DNA from: Chitinophaga pinensis
GTDB taxonomy: Bacteria > Bacteroidota > Bacteroidia > Chitinophagales > Chitinophagaceae
Direction of reading: 5' to 3'
DNA length: 64,000 nucleotides
Assembly (NCBI GenBank): GCA_902167325.1
Contig: LR632930.1
Coordinates: 992,001-1,056,000, forward strand
Shown here: piece by piece, positions 46,786 through 55,110 of the stretch
Numbering within the stretch: position 1 is the first letter of the stretch
Layout of the letters: every line of letters starts with the position of its first letter
Notes under the pieces: generated by a model
What the model was told of the DNA's origin: nothing
Seen by the model: only the letters and a program-made list of their open reading frames with translations
Database searches by the model: none
Made by a program: the position numbers and the translations under genes

Positions 46786-48573
46786 ATGAAGACAATGCAA
46801 CTGAAAAATATCATCGGGATGATGGCCTTGGCGTTGACGGCGCTAACGTCCTGCACGAAAGATTTCCTGGAGCGCGCGCCTGAAACAAGCATCAGCGAAG
46901 CGGAATTCTGGAAAAGTACCAACGACATGAAGCTGTACGTCAACAACTTCTATAATAACACTACCCTGTTACCGCACTATGGGCTGGGCGGCTTCGGTAC
47001 CATCGGTATCTATGGACTGGATGCCGATCAGGGGAGTGACAACATGATCAACATGGGTGTTAACGGTATGCTGAATGGTGAGCGCACCGTACCGGCTACC
47101 AGTGGAGACTGGACCTGGGGCATCGTCCGTAATGCCAATTACTTCCTCGCCAATTATGGTAAAGTGCAGGACAGCTGGGATAACGTGAAGCCATATGTTG
47201 GTGAAGCCCTCTTCTTCCGCGCTATGATGTACTACACGCTGATGAAAAACTTCGGCGCAGTGCCCTGGATCAGTAAACCACTTACCCTCACCGATACCAC
47301 CATCCTGTTTGGTGCCCGCCTGCCAAGGAACCAGGTGGCAGATTCCATCCTCAGCGATCTGGATAAGGCCATCGAATACCTCCCTTCCAAATCCGCAGCT
47401 CAGGCATCGCGCATCAACAAGGAAGTCGCGCTCGCCTTCCAGGCAAGAGTGGCATTGTATGAAGGCAGCTGGGAGAAGTACCATGCCGGTACTCCCTTCG
47501 GCGTTGCCGGATCAAACGGTGCAAAATATTTCACGAAAGCAGCTGCGGCAGCACAGGCGGTAATGACCGGCGGGCTTTTCGCGCTGGATAACGTGGGAAC
47601 AGCCAACGGTTACTGGCGCATCTTTAACCAGGCCGATCATGGCGGCAGTAAGGAAGTGATGTTTTGGCGTAAGTTCGACGTGGCGCTGGGCCTCCATCAC
47701 AACTGGCACCGCTACACCTCCAGCGGCGCAGGCCGCGGGCTTACCAAAACACTGGTAGACGCATATCTGTGTACCGATGGCGCTCCCATAGCGCTGAGCC
47801 CGCTGTATATGGGCGATGATTCCCTGATCAGGGTAGTGGCCAACCGCGATCCCCGCCTTTCCCAAACCATGTATGTGCCTGACGGGGAACATATTATCAC
47901 CAGCAACCAGCCGCAGGGCGCACCCAATAATATTTTCAAAGTTCCTTCTTTCGAGCAGGCTAACGAAGGCAAACCCTCCACCGGGTACCAGGTGTATAAG
48001 GGGCATGCTACCGATTACAACCAGCAGAACGCCGGTAACCTCGGTATCACCGCGGTAATTTACTTCCGCTATGCAGAATTGCTCCTGAACTTTGCAGAAG
48101 CCAAAGCTGAATTGGGGATACTCACACAGGCCGATGTGGATGCTACCATCAACAAGCTGCGTGAGCGTGTGGGTATGGCCCCGCTCGTGCTGAGTGCCAT
48201 TGCCGCCGATCCTAACTGGGAGTTCCCGGCCCTTAGCCCTGTTATCAATGAAGTGCGCCGCGAAAGAAGGGTGGAACTGGCCTGCGAAGGCTTCCGTAAG
48301 GATGATATCTTCCGCTGGGCAGCTGCTGATGAACTGATCGTAGGTAAGAAGCCCAAAGGTGCGAAAAAGGACCAATGGACCACCCTCGTACCCGCCAATC
48401 AGCTCAGTTCTTATCCTGTAGATGCACAGGGCTACATTGAGCTGTTCAGGAACATAGCTACCATGGCCAATGGGTATAAGTTCCGTACAGACAGGGATTA
48501 CCTCCTGCCGCTGCCCACGAACGAACTGACACTGAATCCGAAACTGTTGCCGCAAAACCCCGGTTGGCAGTGA
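46786..48573 (+). CDS. SusD/RagB family nutrient-binding outer-membrane lipoprotein
   Basis: 595 residues. Lipoprotein signal with LTALTSC (lipid Cys at about 23), then the SusD N-terminal helical (TPR-like) fold, with DFLERAPETSISEAEFW and YVNNFYNNTT, and the C-terminal SusD/RagB motif region (FRYAELLLNFAEAKAELG, NEVRRERRVELACEGFRKDDIFRW) ending LPLPTNELTLNPKLLPQNPGW. Lid of the SusC channel. It starts 9 bp after susC and ends the operon at a terminator. Ligand unknown. Confidence 0.96.
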   Translation: MKTMQLKNIIGMMALALTALTSCTKDFLERAPETSISEAEFWKSTNDMKLYVNNFYNNTTLLPHYGLGGFGTIGIYGLDADQGSDNMINMGVNGMLNGERTVPATSGDWTWGIVRNANYFLANYGKVQDSWDNVKPYVGEALFFRAMMYYTLMKNFGAVPWISKPLTLTDTTILFGARLPRNQVADSILSDLDKAIEYLPSKSAAQASRINKEVALAFQARVALYEGSWEKYHAGTPFGVAGSNGAKYFTKAAAAAQAVMTGGLFALDNVGTANGYWRIFNQADHGGSKEVMFWRKFDVALGLHHNWHRYTSSGAGRGLTKTLVDAYLCTDGAPIALSPLYMGDDSLIRVVANRDPRLSQTMYVPDGEHIITSNQPQGAPNNIFKVPSFEQANEGKPSTGYQVYKGHATDYNQQNAGNLGITAVIYFRYAELLLNFAEAKAELGILTQADVDATINKLRERVGMAPLVLSAIAADPNWEFPALSPVINEVRRERRVELACEGFRKDDIFRWAAADELIVGKKPKGAKKDQWTTLVPANQLSSYPVDAQGYIELFRNIATMANGYKFRTDRDYLLPLPTNELTLNPKLLPQNPGWQ

Positions 48574-48623
48574 TTATCAAGGCCGTTAGTTGCTACGCAG
48601 CCACCGATAAGCTTCAATTCTCT

Positions 48624-48653
48624 AAAAGGCGCCCCCGCAGGGCGCCTTTTTTA
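48624..48653 (+). terminator. Terminator of the SusCD operon
   Basis: Stem AAAAGGCGCCC / GGGCGCCTTTT with loop CCGCA and a T run. Confidence 0.92.
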
Positions 48654-48765
48654 TGACCCGCCCCCGTGATTTGTACAGCAACCACCGGGAGATGTCCATT
48701 GCCAGCGGCAGGTTAAAACAATACATTCGTTCGTTTGTAATATTTGAACGCTAAAACCAGACATC

Positions 48766-50172
48766 ATGGAAAACAACTTCGACGTTATCGTCATTGGTTC
48801 CGGGCCGGGAGGGTATACTGCTGCCATCCGTGCCGCGCAGCTGGGCAGTACCTGTGCCATTATAGAAAAGTATCCTGTGCTGGGCGGCACCTGTACCAAT
48901 GTGGGATGCATCCCCTCCAAAGCCATGCTCGACAGTTCGGAGAACTACAATCTCATTGCTCATAAAGTCGCCAAACAGGGTATTCAGGTTAAAGGAATGG
49001 AAATAAACTTCGGTGAAATGGTGGCCCGTAACCGGAATGTAGTGAAGCAGAATAACGATGGACTGGTATTCCTGATGAAGAAAAACAAGATCCAGACTTT
49101 TTACGGACTGGGCGTATTCGGGAAAGGGAAGAAGGTAACGGTGCAGCAGGCCGATGGCAAAACGGTGGAGCTTACGGGGAAGAACATTATCATCGCCACC
49201 GGCTCTAAACCTTCTACCCTTCCTGGCATAACGATCGATAAGCAGCGCATCATTACCTCTACCGAAGCACTATACCTGAAGGATATGCCCAAGACGATGA
49301 CCATCATCGGAGGCGGGGTAATAGGCGTGGAAATGGCTTCCATCTTCCACCGGATCGGGGTGAAGGTTACGATTCTTGAATATGCGAAAAGCCTCATCCC
49401 CACCATGGATAGCGAGTTGGGGAAAGAATTGCAGAAGCTGCTTACCAAATCAGGAATCGAAATATTAACCGGCTGCGCCGTGAAATCGGCCGTTAACAAT
49501 GGGAAGGATGTTACAACCACCTATGCAGACCCTTCCGGTAAAGACGTTTCCGTTACTGCGGAATATTGTTTGGTGGCGGTGGGGCGCCGTCCGTATACGG
49601 AAGGGCTGGGATTGGAAAATACCGGTGTGAAGACGGATGAGCGCGGCAGGATAGAGACCGATGAAAAGCTGCAGACTGCCGAAGCAGGTATATATGCGAT
49701 TGGTGATGTGGTGAAAGGCGCTATGCTGGCGCATAAGGCGGAAGATGAAGGGGTGATGGTGGCCGAAGCCATTCATGGCAAGGCGCACCATATCAATTAT
49801 AACTGCATCCCGTCTGTTGTTTACACCTGGCCCGAAGTGGCGGGTGTGGGCTATACGGAAGAGCAGCTCAAGGAAAAGAATATTCCTTACAACAAAGGTA
49901 GGTTCCCGTTCATGGCAAGCGGCAGGGCACGTGCTTCTGATGATCTGGACGGGTTTTCTAAAGTGCTGTCGGACCCGAAATACGGAGAAATTCTCGGGGT
50001 TCACATTATTGGAGCGCGTGCAGCGGATCTGATCACACAGGCCGTAACCGCCATGGAGTTTGAGCTGACGGATATGGAGCTGGGCAAGATCTCCTACGCG
50101 CACCCCACTTTCTCGGAAACGCTCAAAGATGCGTACCTGGCCGCGTCGGGAAGGGGGGCGATCAACTTCTGA
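48766..50172 (+). CDS. lpdA: Dihydrolipoyl dehydrogenase
   Basis: 468 residues. E3 component of pyruvate/2-oxoglutarate dehydrogenase complexes. FAD motif GSGPGGYTAA, redox-active C43-x4-C48 in GGTCTNVGCIPSK, NAD motif IGGGVIGVEMASIF, second FAD contact YAIGDVVKGAMLAHKA and the C-terminal interface with AHPTFSE (catalytic His). No lipoyl or E1/E2 genes are adjacent. A small haem-binding gene follows after 25 bp. Confidence 0.97.
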   Translation: MENNFDVIVIGSGPGGYTAAIRAAQLGSTCAIIEKYPVLGGTCTNVGCIPSKAMLDSSENYNLIAHKVAKQGIQVKGMEINFGEMVARNRNVVKQNNDGLVFLMKKNKIQTFYGLGVFGKGKKVTVQQADGKTVELTGKNIIIATGSKPSTLPGITIDKQRIITSTEALYLKDMPKTMTIIGGGVIGVEMASIFHRIGVKVTILEYAKSLIPTMDSELGKELQKLLTKSGIEILTGCAVKSAVNNGKDVTTTYADPSGKDVSVTAEYCLVAVGRRPYTEGLGLENTGVKTDERGRIETDEKLQTAEAGIYAIGDVVKGAMLAHKAEDEGVMVAEAIHGKAHHINYNCIPSVVYTWPEVAGVGYTEEQLKEKNIPYNKGRFPFMASGRARASDDLDGFSKVLSDPKYGEILGVHIIGARAADLITQAVTAMEFELTDMELGKISYAHPTFSETLKDAYLAASGRGAINF

Positions 50173-50197
50173 TGTATTTGTCACCAAAATCTGTCAT

Positions 50198-50683
50198 ATG
50201 ATCCGGAAGCGTATTTTAGTTGGTTTGCTCATTGTGTTTGTTGTTATTCAGTTTTTCCGTCCGGCGAGGAATTTGTCTGCCGCAGTATCGGAGTATGATA
50301 TTTCCAAAAAATACCCTATTCCTGAAAACGTACAGGCCATTCTTCAAAAGAGCTGTAACGATTGTCATTCCAACAACACCGTATACCCCTGGTATGCGAA
50401 TGTGCAGCCGGTGGCATGGTGGCTGGATAAGCATGTTCGCGACGGTAAGCGGAAGCTCAATTTTTCCGAGTTCCTGCGTTACCCGCTCAAGCGGCAGGAT
50501 CATAAGCTGGAGGAAACGACCGAACAGCTGGAAGATCATGAGATGCCGCTCTGGTCGTACCTCATTACACATGGCGATGCCCGGCTGGATGAAGCGCAGA
50601 TCAGGATACTGACGAATTGGGCCAACAGCCTGAGGCCCGGTATTCAGGCAGAAATGATTTACGAAGCACAGGCTGCCATGTAA
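50198..50683 (+). CDS. Haem-binding domain protein, c-type cytochrome-like
   Basis: 161 residues from the ATG at 50198. N-terminal membrane helix or uncleaved signal (IRKRILVGLLIVFVVIQFF), then the motif C53-N-D-C56-H57 for covalent haem and the surrounding NNTVYPWYANVQPVAWWLDKHV, typical of the Bacteroidota 'haem-binding domain' family; MPLWSYL supplies a possible distal Met ligand. Periplasmic electron carrier or sensor; partner unknown. It starts 25 bp after lpdA. Confidence 0.88.
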   Translation: MIRKRILVGLLIVFVVIQFFRPARNLSAAVSEYDISKKYPIPENVQAILQKSCNDCHSNNTVYPWYANVQPVAWWLDKHVRDGKRKLNFSEFLRYPLKRQDHKLEETTEQLEDHEMPLWSYLITHGDARLDEAQIRILTNWANSLRPGIQAEMIYEAQAAM

Positions 50684-50850
50684 AAAGAGGAACCGCTTCC
50701 CCGCCATGCCTATATCACGGCAGAGCGCCCGCCTGCATCCGGATACCGGAGGCTGCGGGTATGCTTACGACTTCGATGTAGCTACAAAGGGCATTACCTT
50801 ACACAGGACGCATAACCTACCATGACAATAATGCTGTTTCAAGGAAATTT

Positions 50851-50927
50851 GAAGTAGTTATCTACGTAGCATCTACCTTGTATCTACGTAGGAACTACGA
50901 GGGAATTAGCAAGGATGTACGGAGAGA
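50851..50927. repeat. 11-bp tandem repeat island C
   Basis: In 11-base steps: GAAGTAGTTAT, CTACGTAGCAT, CTACCTTGTAT, CTACGTAGGAA, CTACGAGGGAA, TTAGCAAGGAT, GTACGGAGAGA. The core CTACGTAG is itself a palindrome. More degenerate than islands A and B but with the same exact period. Function unknown. Confidence 0.7.
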
Positions 50928-51227
50928 AGGTGGACTTGATGCGGAGGAGAAGCGGAGGTGGTGTAATGGTGATGGCAGGCTGATAAAGTGAAGATTAGGT
51001 ACCTGCGGCTCATGGCATTGGCTGGCGGCGGAGGGGCCTGCCGGGTAAGTATGGAGTTCAAATTACAGCATCTGCCACAGAGCGTTGGCCGGGGGGATTG
51101 GGGGATATCTAAAGCCGTAGTATTACGGTTTGCAGGACGTCACAAGCTAAACTAACTCAGGCTGAATAGTTTCTAAGGGGAGCTTTATCGGGGTTAGAGG
51201 ATTTCGAAAATTGCAATACGCGGAAAT

Positions 51228-51258
51228 AAAAAAAGCGCCACATCAGTAGCGCTTTTTT
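51228..51258 (-). terminator. Terminator of the tRNA gene
   Basis: AAAAAAGCGC / GCGCTTTTTT with a 10-nt loop; on the minus strand it follows the tRNA by about 12 nt. Confidence 0.85.
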
Positions 51259-51270
51259 ATTGAGTGGAGG

Positions 51271-51344
51271 TGGTCCCACCTGGGCTTGAACCAGGGACCC
51301 CCTGATTATGAGTCAGATGCTCTAACCAACTGAGCTATAGGACC
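51271..51344 (-). tRNA. tRNA with CAT anticodon (elongator Met most likely)
   Basis: Minus strand folds into a full cloverleaf: acceptor GGTCCTA / TGGGACC, D arm with AGCTCAGTTGGTTAGAGC, anticodon stem TCTGA / TCAGG around loop CTCATAA (anticodon CAT), T arm CCTGG-TTCAAGC-CCAGG. Discriminator A, CCA not encoded. The G1-C72 pair excludes initiator tRNA. An Ile2 tRNA (lysidine-modified CAT) has the same anticodon and cannot be fully excluded. Confidence 0.93.
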
Positions 51345-51458
51345 GGTCCTGTTACGGACAAAGAATTTATCAACAAACTTTGATGGGTTCCCTTCTTTCC
51401 AGGGGACGGCAAAAGTAAATATTTTTTCTTCATTGTCACAAATTTTTGATGTGTCGCG

Positions 51459-51466
51459 TACATTTG
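51459..51466 (+). promoter_or_regulatory. -7 box immediately before the YihX-type gene
   Basis: TACATTTG ends 7 nt before the ATG at 51474, with a TTG 23 nt upstream of the box. A nearly leaderless mRNA is possible. Confidence 0.35.
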
Positions 51467-51473
51467 TTCTGCC

Positions 51474-52097
51474 ATGCAAGGAATCAGACACATCATTTTT
51501 GACCTCGGCGGGGTCATCCTCAATATCGATTATAACCGAACCAGCCGTGCTTTTGAAGCGCTCGGCGTGGACGATTTCGGGAAGCATTATTCACAAATGC
51601 ACGCCGATTCGCTGTTCGAAGACCTCGAAACGGGCCGTGTTTCGGAAGCGGAGTTCGTGCACAAACTGAAAGGTGTGCTGCCGGAAGGGGTTACTGACGA
51701 ACAGATCATTGCTGCCTGGAACGCCATGTTGCTCGATTACCCGCTGGCCCGGCTTCAAATACTGCAGCAGCTCCGCAATCATTACGATTTGTTCCTGCTG
51801 AGCAATACAAATGCCATCCATATGGCTGCATTTAATAAGATACTGGAAAAGGAACGCGGCATCCCTTCACTGGCCGCGTTTTTCGACAGAGCCTACTATT
51901 CCCACCTCATGGGCTGCCGCAAACCGGAGCCGGAAGCATGGCAGATGGTGCTGGAGGAAAACGGGCTGAAGCCGGAGCATACCCTCTTCATAGATGATAC
52001 CCTGCCGAATGTAGTGGCTGCAGAGGCGCTGGGCATCCGGTCGATCCACCTGCAGGCGCCCGCCACCATACTTGATATTTTTAAACCGAAAGGGTAA
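51474..52097 (+). CDS. HAD family hydrolase, YihX type
   Basis: 207 residues. Motif I is HIIFDLGGVILNID with nucleophile D10; as in YihX the second Asp of DxD is Gly. Motif II LLSNTN, motif III GCRKPEPEAWQ, motif IV LFIDDTLPNVVAA. E. coli YihX is an alpha-D-glucose-1-phosphatase; the activity here is inferred. Monocistronic, between the tRNA and three small minus-strand genes. Confidence 0.9.
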   Translation: MQGIRHIIFDLGGVILNIDYNRTSRAFEALGVDDFGKHYSQMHADSLFEDLETGRVSEAEFVHKLKGVLPEGVTDEQIIAAWNAMLLDYPLARLQILQQLRNHYDLFLLSNTNAIHMAAFNKILEKERGIPSLAAFFDRAYYSHLMGCRKPEPEAWQMVLEENGLKPEHTLFIDDTLPNVVAAEALGIRSIHLQAPATILDIFKPKG

Positions 52098-52100
52098 GGA

Positions 52101-52379
52101 TTACTTTACTTCCTCGAACTCAATGTAATCGCCATCGTCCCGCTTACGGGCCGGTTCATGGGAAATGGGAGGCGATTGCTGCTGAGCCTGCTGCTGTTGC
52201 TGCTGGCCCTGCTGATAACGCTGCTGTTGCTCGAACTGCTGGCGCATAGCGTCCTGCATGTCGCGCATCTGCCGGCGCACCTGTTTGGTGCCGCGGTATA
52301 CGGGAATGATAAATTGAAAGATCAGCTTATATAAAAACCATCCCGCGAGGATGTAGATGACTAATTTTACAAAAGACAT
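52101..52379 (-). CDS. DUF4834 family small membrane protein
   Basis: 92 residues: one N-terminal membrane helix (FVKLVIYILAGWFLYKLIFQFIIP), a basic juxtamembrane part (RGTKQVRRQMRDMQDAM), a Gln-rich stretch (about 46-68) and an acidic end (DDGDYIEFEEVK). Matches the Bacteroidota DUF4834 pattern. Function unknown. It ends only 3 bp from the convergent HAD gene. Confidence 0.82.
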   Translation of the reverse strand: MSFVKLVIYILAGWFLYKLIFQFIIPVYRGTKQVRRQMRDMQDAMRQQFEQQQRYQQGQQQQQQAQQQSPPISHEPARKRDDGDYIEFEEVK

Positions 52380-52429
52380 GCTGCAAAGATAGCAGATACC
52401 CTCTTTTTTTGCCTCACTTTAAGATTTTT

Positions 52430-52795
52430 TTAACGCTCTGTCCATGTTCTGCTGAGCATGGCGGCTACCTCCAGGCTGGCCTGCTTATTGTATTCCCAGG
52501 TGAGCTTACGGTAATTGATGGCATCCACGATGGTGCCGATAAGGCAAAACCCTAGGGTGATGACGTAGAGGATGCCCAGCAGGATCTGGTCGAGCAGGAA
52601 GCGGTGAATGCCGTTGGGACCTACGAGGCCGATCAGGCAGGTGATGAGGATAGTTTGCGGGTCTTTACGGCGCGCCTGGTATAGGAAGAGGAACTTCTTC
52701 CGGGTTTCGGGGTCAAATTTTTTGGTCAGCTCTTCGAGCCAAACCAGCTCTTCGTGGTCGATGCCCGGGAGGGCGGCATAATAGTAACTATCCAT
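52430..52795 (-). CDS. TM2 domain protein
   Basis: 121 residues. A soluble N-terminus (LVWLEELTKKFDPETRKKFLFLYQ) is followed by a TM2 domain: two helices joined by a short turn (ITCLIGLVGPNGIHRFLLDQ, ILLGILYVITLGFCLIGTIVDAI), with the G-x-x-x-H-R-F-Y/L pattern. Function unknown; TM2 and DUF2752 genes are neighbours in many Bacteroidota. The start overlaps the DUF2752 gene by 8 bp, so translational coupling is likely. Confidence 0.88.
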   Translation of the reverse strand: MDSYYYAALPGIDHEELVWLEELTKKFDPETRKKFLFLYQARRKDPQTILITCLIGLVGPNGIHRFLLDQILLGILYVITLGFCLIGTIVDAINYRKLTWEYNKQASLEVAAMLSRTWTER

Positions 52796-53078
52796 GTTTG
52801 AAAGAATGATATTGAATTTTGGCTAACTGTCCGATCCGCCAGAGCAGTACGGCCACCACGGGTGCACCGAGTTTATGGCTTTCCCAGCTTTCCTGCCACT
52901 GGCCGTGGAAAAGGTGGGAGATAGCGTGCCCCAGGCCACATCCCGGGCAGCTTTCAAAGCCTATCCAGCGCCAGATGCAGAGGCTGGGCAGCGAAGCGTG
53001 CGGGTCCATGCAGGCGAGTAAAATCAGGCCACCTGTCCATACCGCGAGTTCGGGCTGAATCCGGGAAATCATGTGCAT
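52788..53078 (-). CDS. DUF2752 family membrane protein
   Basis: 96 residues. Hallmark FESCPGCGLGHAISHLFHG in the middle with membrane helices on each side (about 12-26 and 70-86). Alternative start at Met3. Function unknown. Upstream member of the DUF2752-TM2 pair. Confidence 0.88.
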   Translation of the reverse strand: MHMISRIQPELAVWTGGLILLACMDPHASLPSLCIWRWIGFESCPGCGLGHAISHLFHGQWQESWESHKLGAPVVAVLLWRIGQLAKIQYHSFKHG

Positions 53079-53172
53079 TCAAGTTACGGTAATTGCGGGG
53101 CATAACCAATTACAAATATTAACTATGTGACTGGGATTGGATTTAAGGGAGGGCAAATAGAAAGAAATAGTT

Positions 53173-53200
53173 TTTGAAATGAAAATAAATGCTAATTTTG
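53173..53200 (+). promoter_or_regulatory. Promoter of rimP-nusA-infB
   Basis: TAATTTTG (53193-53200) is a full -7 box; TTTG at 53173-53176 precedes it by 16 nt, a little shorter than ideal. Predicted start about 50 nt before rimP. Confidence 0.5.
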
Positions 53201-53221
53201 TAGTGGAAAAATGATTCAAAT

Positions 53222-53255
53222 GAAGGGGACGATGAGAGTCCCCTTCTTCTATTTT
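53222..53255 (+). promoter_or_regulatory. Hairpin leader of rimP
   Basis: GAAGGGGAC (53222-53230) pairs perfectly with GTCCCCTTC (53238-53246) around GATGAGA and is followed by TTCTATTTT, a terminator-like shape lying only 2 nt before the rimP ATG. It resembles the conserved hairpin reported ahead of rimP in other phyla and could attenuate or regulate the operon. Confidence 0.6.
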
Positions 53256-53257
53256 GT

Positions 53258-53722
53258 ATGGCAAATGAACAAGTGATAGCGCGCATCCGGGAGTTCCTCG
53301 ACGCTCTGCTGGCAGACAAGCCCGAGTATTTTGTAGTTGAAATCAGGATCAAGCCTACCAACAATGTAAAGATTTACGTGGATGCAGACAGCGGTGCGTC
53401 TATCGATAAACTGGTGTCGCTTAACCGGCAACTGTATCCTCACCTGGAGACAGCCGGCATATTTCCCGACAACGATTTTTCACTGGAAGTGTCGTCTCCG
53501 GGGCTTGATGAGCCTTTGAAGACGCATCGTCAGTTTGTGAAAAACGTGGGCCGGAAGGTGGAGGTAACGATGCTGGACGGTACTGTGAAGGAAGGTAAGC
53601 TGCTGGCTGCCACCGAAACGGAGCTGACGCTGGAAGAAACCATCGGGAAGAAGAAAGAGATCAAGACATCAAACATTCCTTTAACTGAAATCAAGCACAC
53701 AAAGGTGTGCATCGTGTTTTAA
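53258..53722 (+). CDS. rimP: Ribosome maturation factor RimP
   Basis: 154 residues. RimP N-domain (about 5-80, EYFVVEIRIKPTNNVKIYVDAD, SIDKLVSLNRQLYPHLE) and C-terminal Sm-like domain (about 85-154, SLEVSSPGLDEPLKTHRQFVKN, GRKVEVTMLDG). Needed for 30S maturation. First gene of rimP-nusA-infB, 13 bp ahead of nusA. Confidence 0.95.
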   Translation: MANEQVIARIREFLDALLADKPEYFVVEIRIKPTNNVKIYVDADSGASIDKLVSLNRQLYPHLETAGIFPDNDFSLEVSSPGLDEPLKTHRQFVKNVGRKVEVTMLDGTVKEGKLLAATETELTLEETIGKKKEIKTSNIPLTEIKHTKVCIVF

Positions 53723-53735
53723 AATTATATATAAC

Positions 53736-54983
53736 ATGGCTAGTATTAACCTGATTGAGTCATTCACCGAGTTCAAGGAGGCCGAGAATATAGATCGGCC
53801 CACGTTGATGAAGGTGCTGGAAGATGTGTTTAAGACGCTGTTGCGGAAGAAATATGGCTCGGATGAGAACTTTGACGTGATTGTAAATACTGAAAAAGGG
53901 GACCTTGAGATTCTTCGCCGCCGTACGATCGTGGAAGACGGTACAGTGGAAGATGAGAATGCGCAGGTGCCTTATTCTGAAGCCATTCTGATTGAGCCGG
54001 ATTACCAGGTGGGAGAAGAACTCTATGAAGAAGTGGAGATCCTGGATTTTGGCCGCCGTGCGATTTTGGCAGCGAAACAGACGCTGACTGCCCGCATCGG
54101 TGATCTGAAGAAGAACATTCTGGTGAAAAAGTATGGAGACCGTGTAGGTGAGATCGTGACAGGGGAAGTTTACCAGGTGTGGAAAAAAGAAGTTTTATTA
54201 TTGGATGATGAAGGGAATGAGTTAATATTGCCTAAATCCGAACAGATACCGACGGATTATTTCAAGAAAGGAGAAAATGTGAGAGCGGTTGTGAAGAAAG
54301 TGGAGCTGAAAAACAACTCCCCGCTGATTATCCTTTCCAGAACACATCCCTCCTTCCTGGCCAAACTCCTCGAAATCGAGGTTCCGGAAATTTTCGACGG
54401 GCTTATTGTGATCAAAAAGATCGTACGTGAGCCGGGCGAAAGAGCCAAAGTTGCCGTGGAATCCTATGACGACCGTATCGACCCTGTAGGCGCCTGCGTG
54501 GGTATGAAAGGAAGCCGGATTCACGGCATCGTGCGTGAGCTCCGTAATGAGAACATTGACATCATCAACTATACCGCCAACATACAGCTGCTGATCCAGC
54601 GCGCCCTCACGCCTGCACGCATCAGCCGGATGGAAGTGGATAACGAGAACAAGTACGCCTCCGTTTACCTCAAACCCGACCAGGTATCACTGGCCATCGG
54701 TAAAAAGGGCGTTAACATCAAACTTGCCTGCGAGCTGACCGGTTACGAAATCGACGTATTCCGCGACGAAGAGCAGGAACAAACAGAATTCGATATCGAC
54801 CTGGAAGAATTTGCAGACGAAATCGAAGCCTGGGTGATCGATGAGCTGAAGCGTATCGGTTGTGATACTGCCCGCAGCGTTCTGGAACTTACTTCGGAAG
54901 AACTGGTACGTCGCTCCGACCTCGAAGAGGAGACCGTAACAGAAGTGAGAAGGATTCTCCAGGAAGAATTTGAAAAAGAATAA
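53736..54983 (+). CDS. nusA: Transcription termination/antitermination factor NusA
   Basis: 415 residues: N-terminal polymerase-binding domain (1-125), S1 domain (about 130-200, GEIVTGEVYQVWKKEVLL), KH1 and KH2 (about 225-345: VGACVGMKGSRIHGIVREL, VSLAIGKKGVNIKLACELTG) and a short C-terminal helix-hairpin tail. It lacks the acidic repeats of E. coli NusA, as normal for Bacteroidota. A hairpin with a T run follows the stop before infB. Confidence 0.97.
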   Translation: MASINLIESFTEFKEAENIDRPTLMKVLEDVFKTLLRKKYGSDENFDVIVNTEKGDLEILRRRTIVEDGTVEDENAQVPYSEAILIEPDYQVGEELYEEVEILDFGRRAILAAKQTLTARIGDLKKNILVKKYGDRVGEIVTGEVYQVWKKEVLLLDDEGNELILPKSEQIPTDYFKKGENVRAVVKKVELKNNSPLIILSRTHPSFLAKLLEIEVPEIFDGLIVIKKIVREPGERAKVAVESYDDRIDPVGACVGMKGSRIHGIVRELRNENIDIINYTANIQLLIQRALTPARISRMEVDNENKYASVYLKPDQVSLAIGKKGVNIKLACELTGYEIDVFRDEEQEQTEFDIDLEEFADEIEAWVIDELKRIGCDTARSVLELTSEELVRRSDLEEETVTEVRRILQEEFEKE

Positions 54984-55020
54984 GCCTTCCGCTACCCCTT
55001 CCCATAGGGTTGGCTTTTTT
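54982..55020 (+). terminator. Imperfect hairpin and T run between nusA and infB
   Basis: Outer stem AAGCC / GGCTT and inner ACCC / GGGT, then TTTTTT. It may terminate part of the rimP-nusA transcripts and so lower infB expression. Confidence 0.5.
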
Positions 55021-55110
55021 GATTGCAGAGATATTTGAGTTATTGTTAAAATGTTAAAAGATTTGCTCCGCCGGTTGGTGGGGATTAAACGGGAAGGACG
55101 AGAAAACGAT

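Larger units (their letters stand above)
50684..51270. other. 590-bp non-coding region up to the tRNA
   Basis: No credible coding frame. Contains 11-bp repeat island C (50851-50927) and, at the right, the tRNA terminator (51228-51258). Confidence 0.6.

Noticed and set aside
51271-51344. Initiator tRNA-fMet
   Set aside because: Position 1-72 is a normal G-C pair instead of the mismatch of initiator tRNAs.
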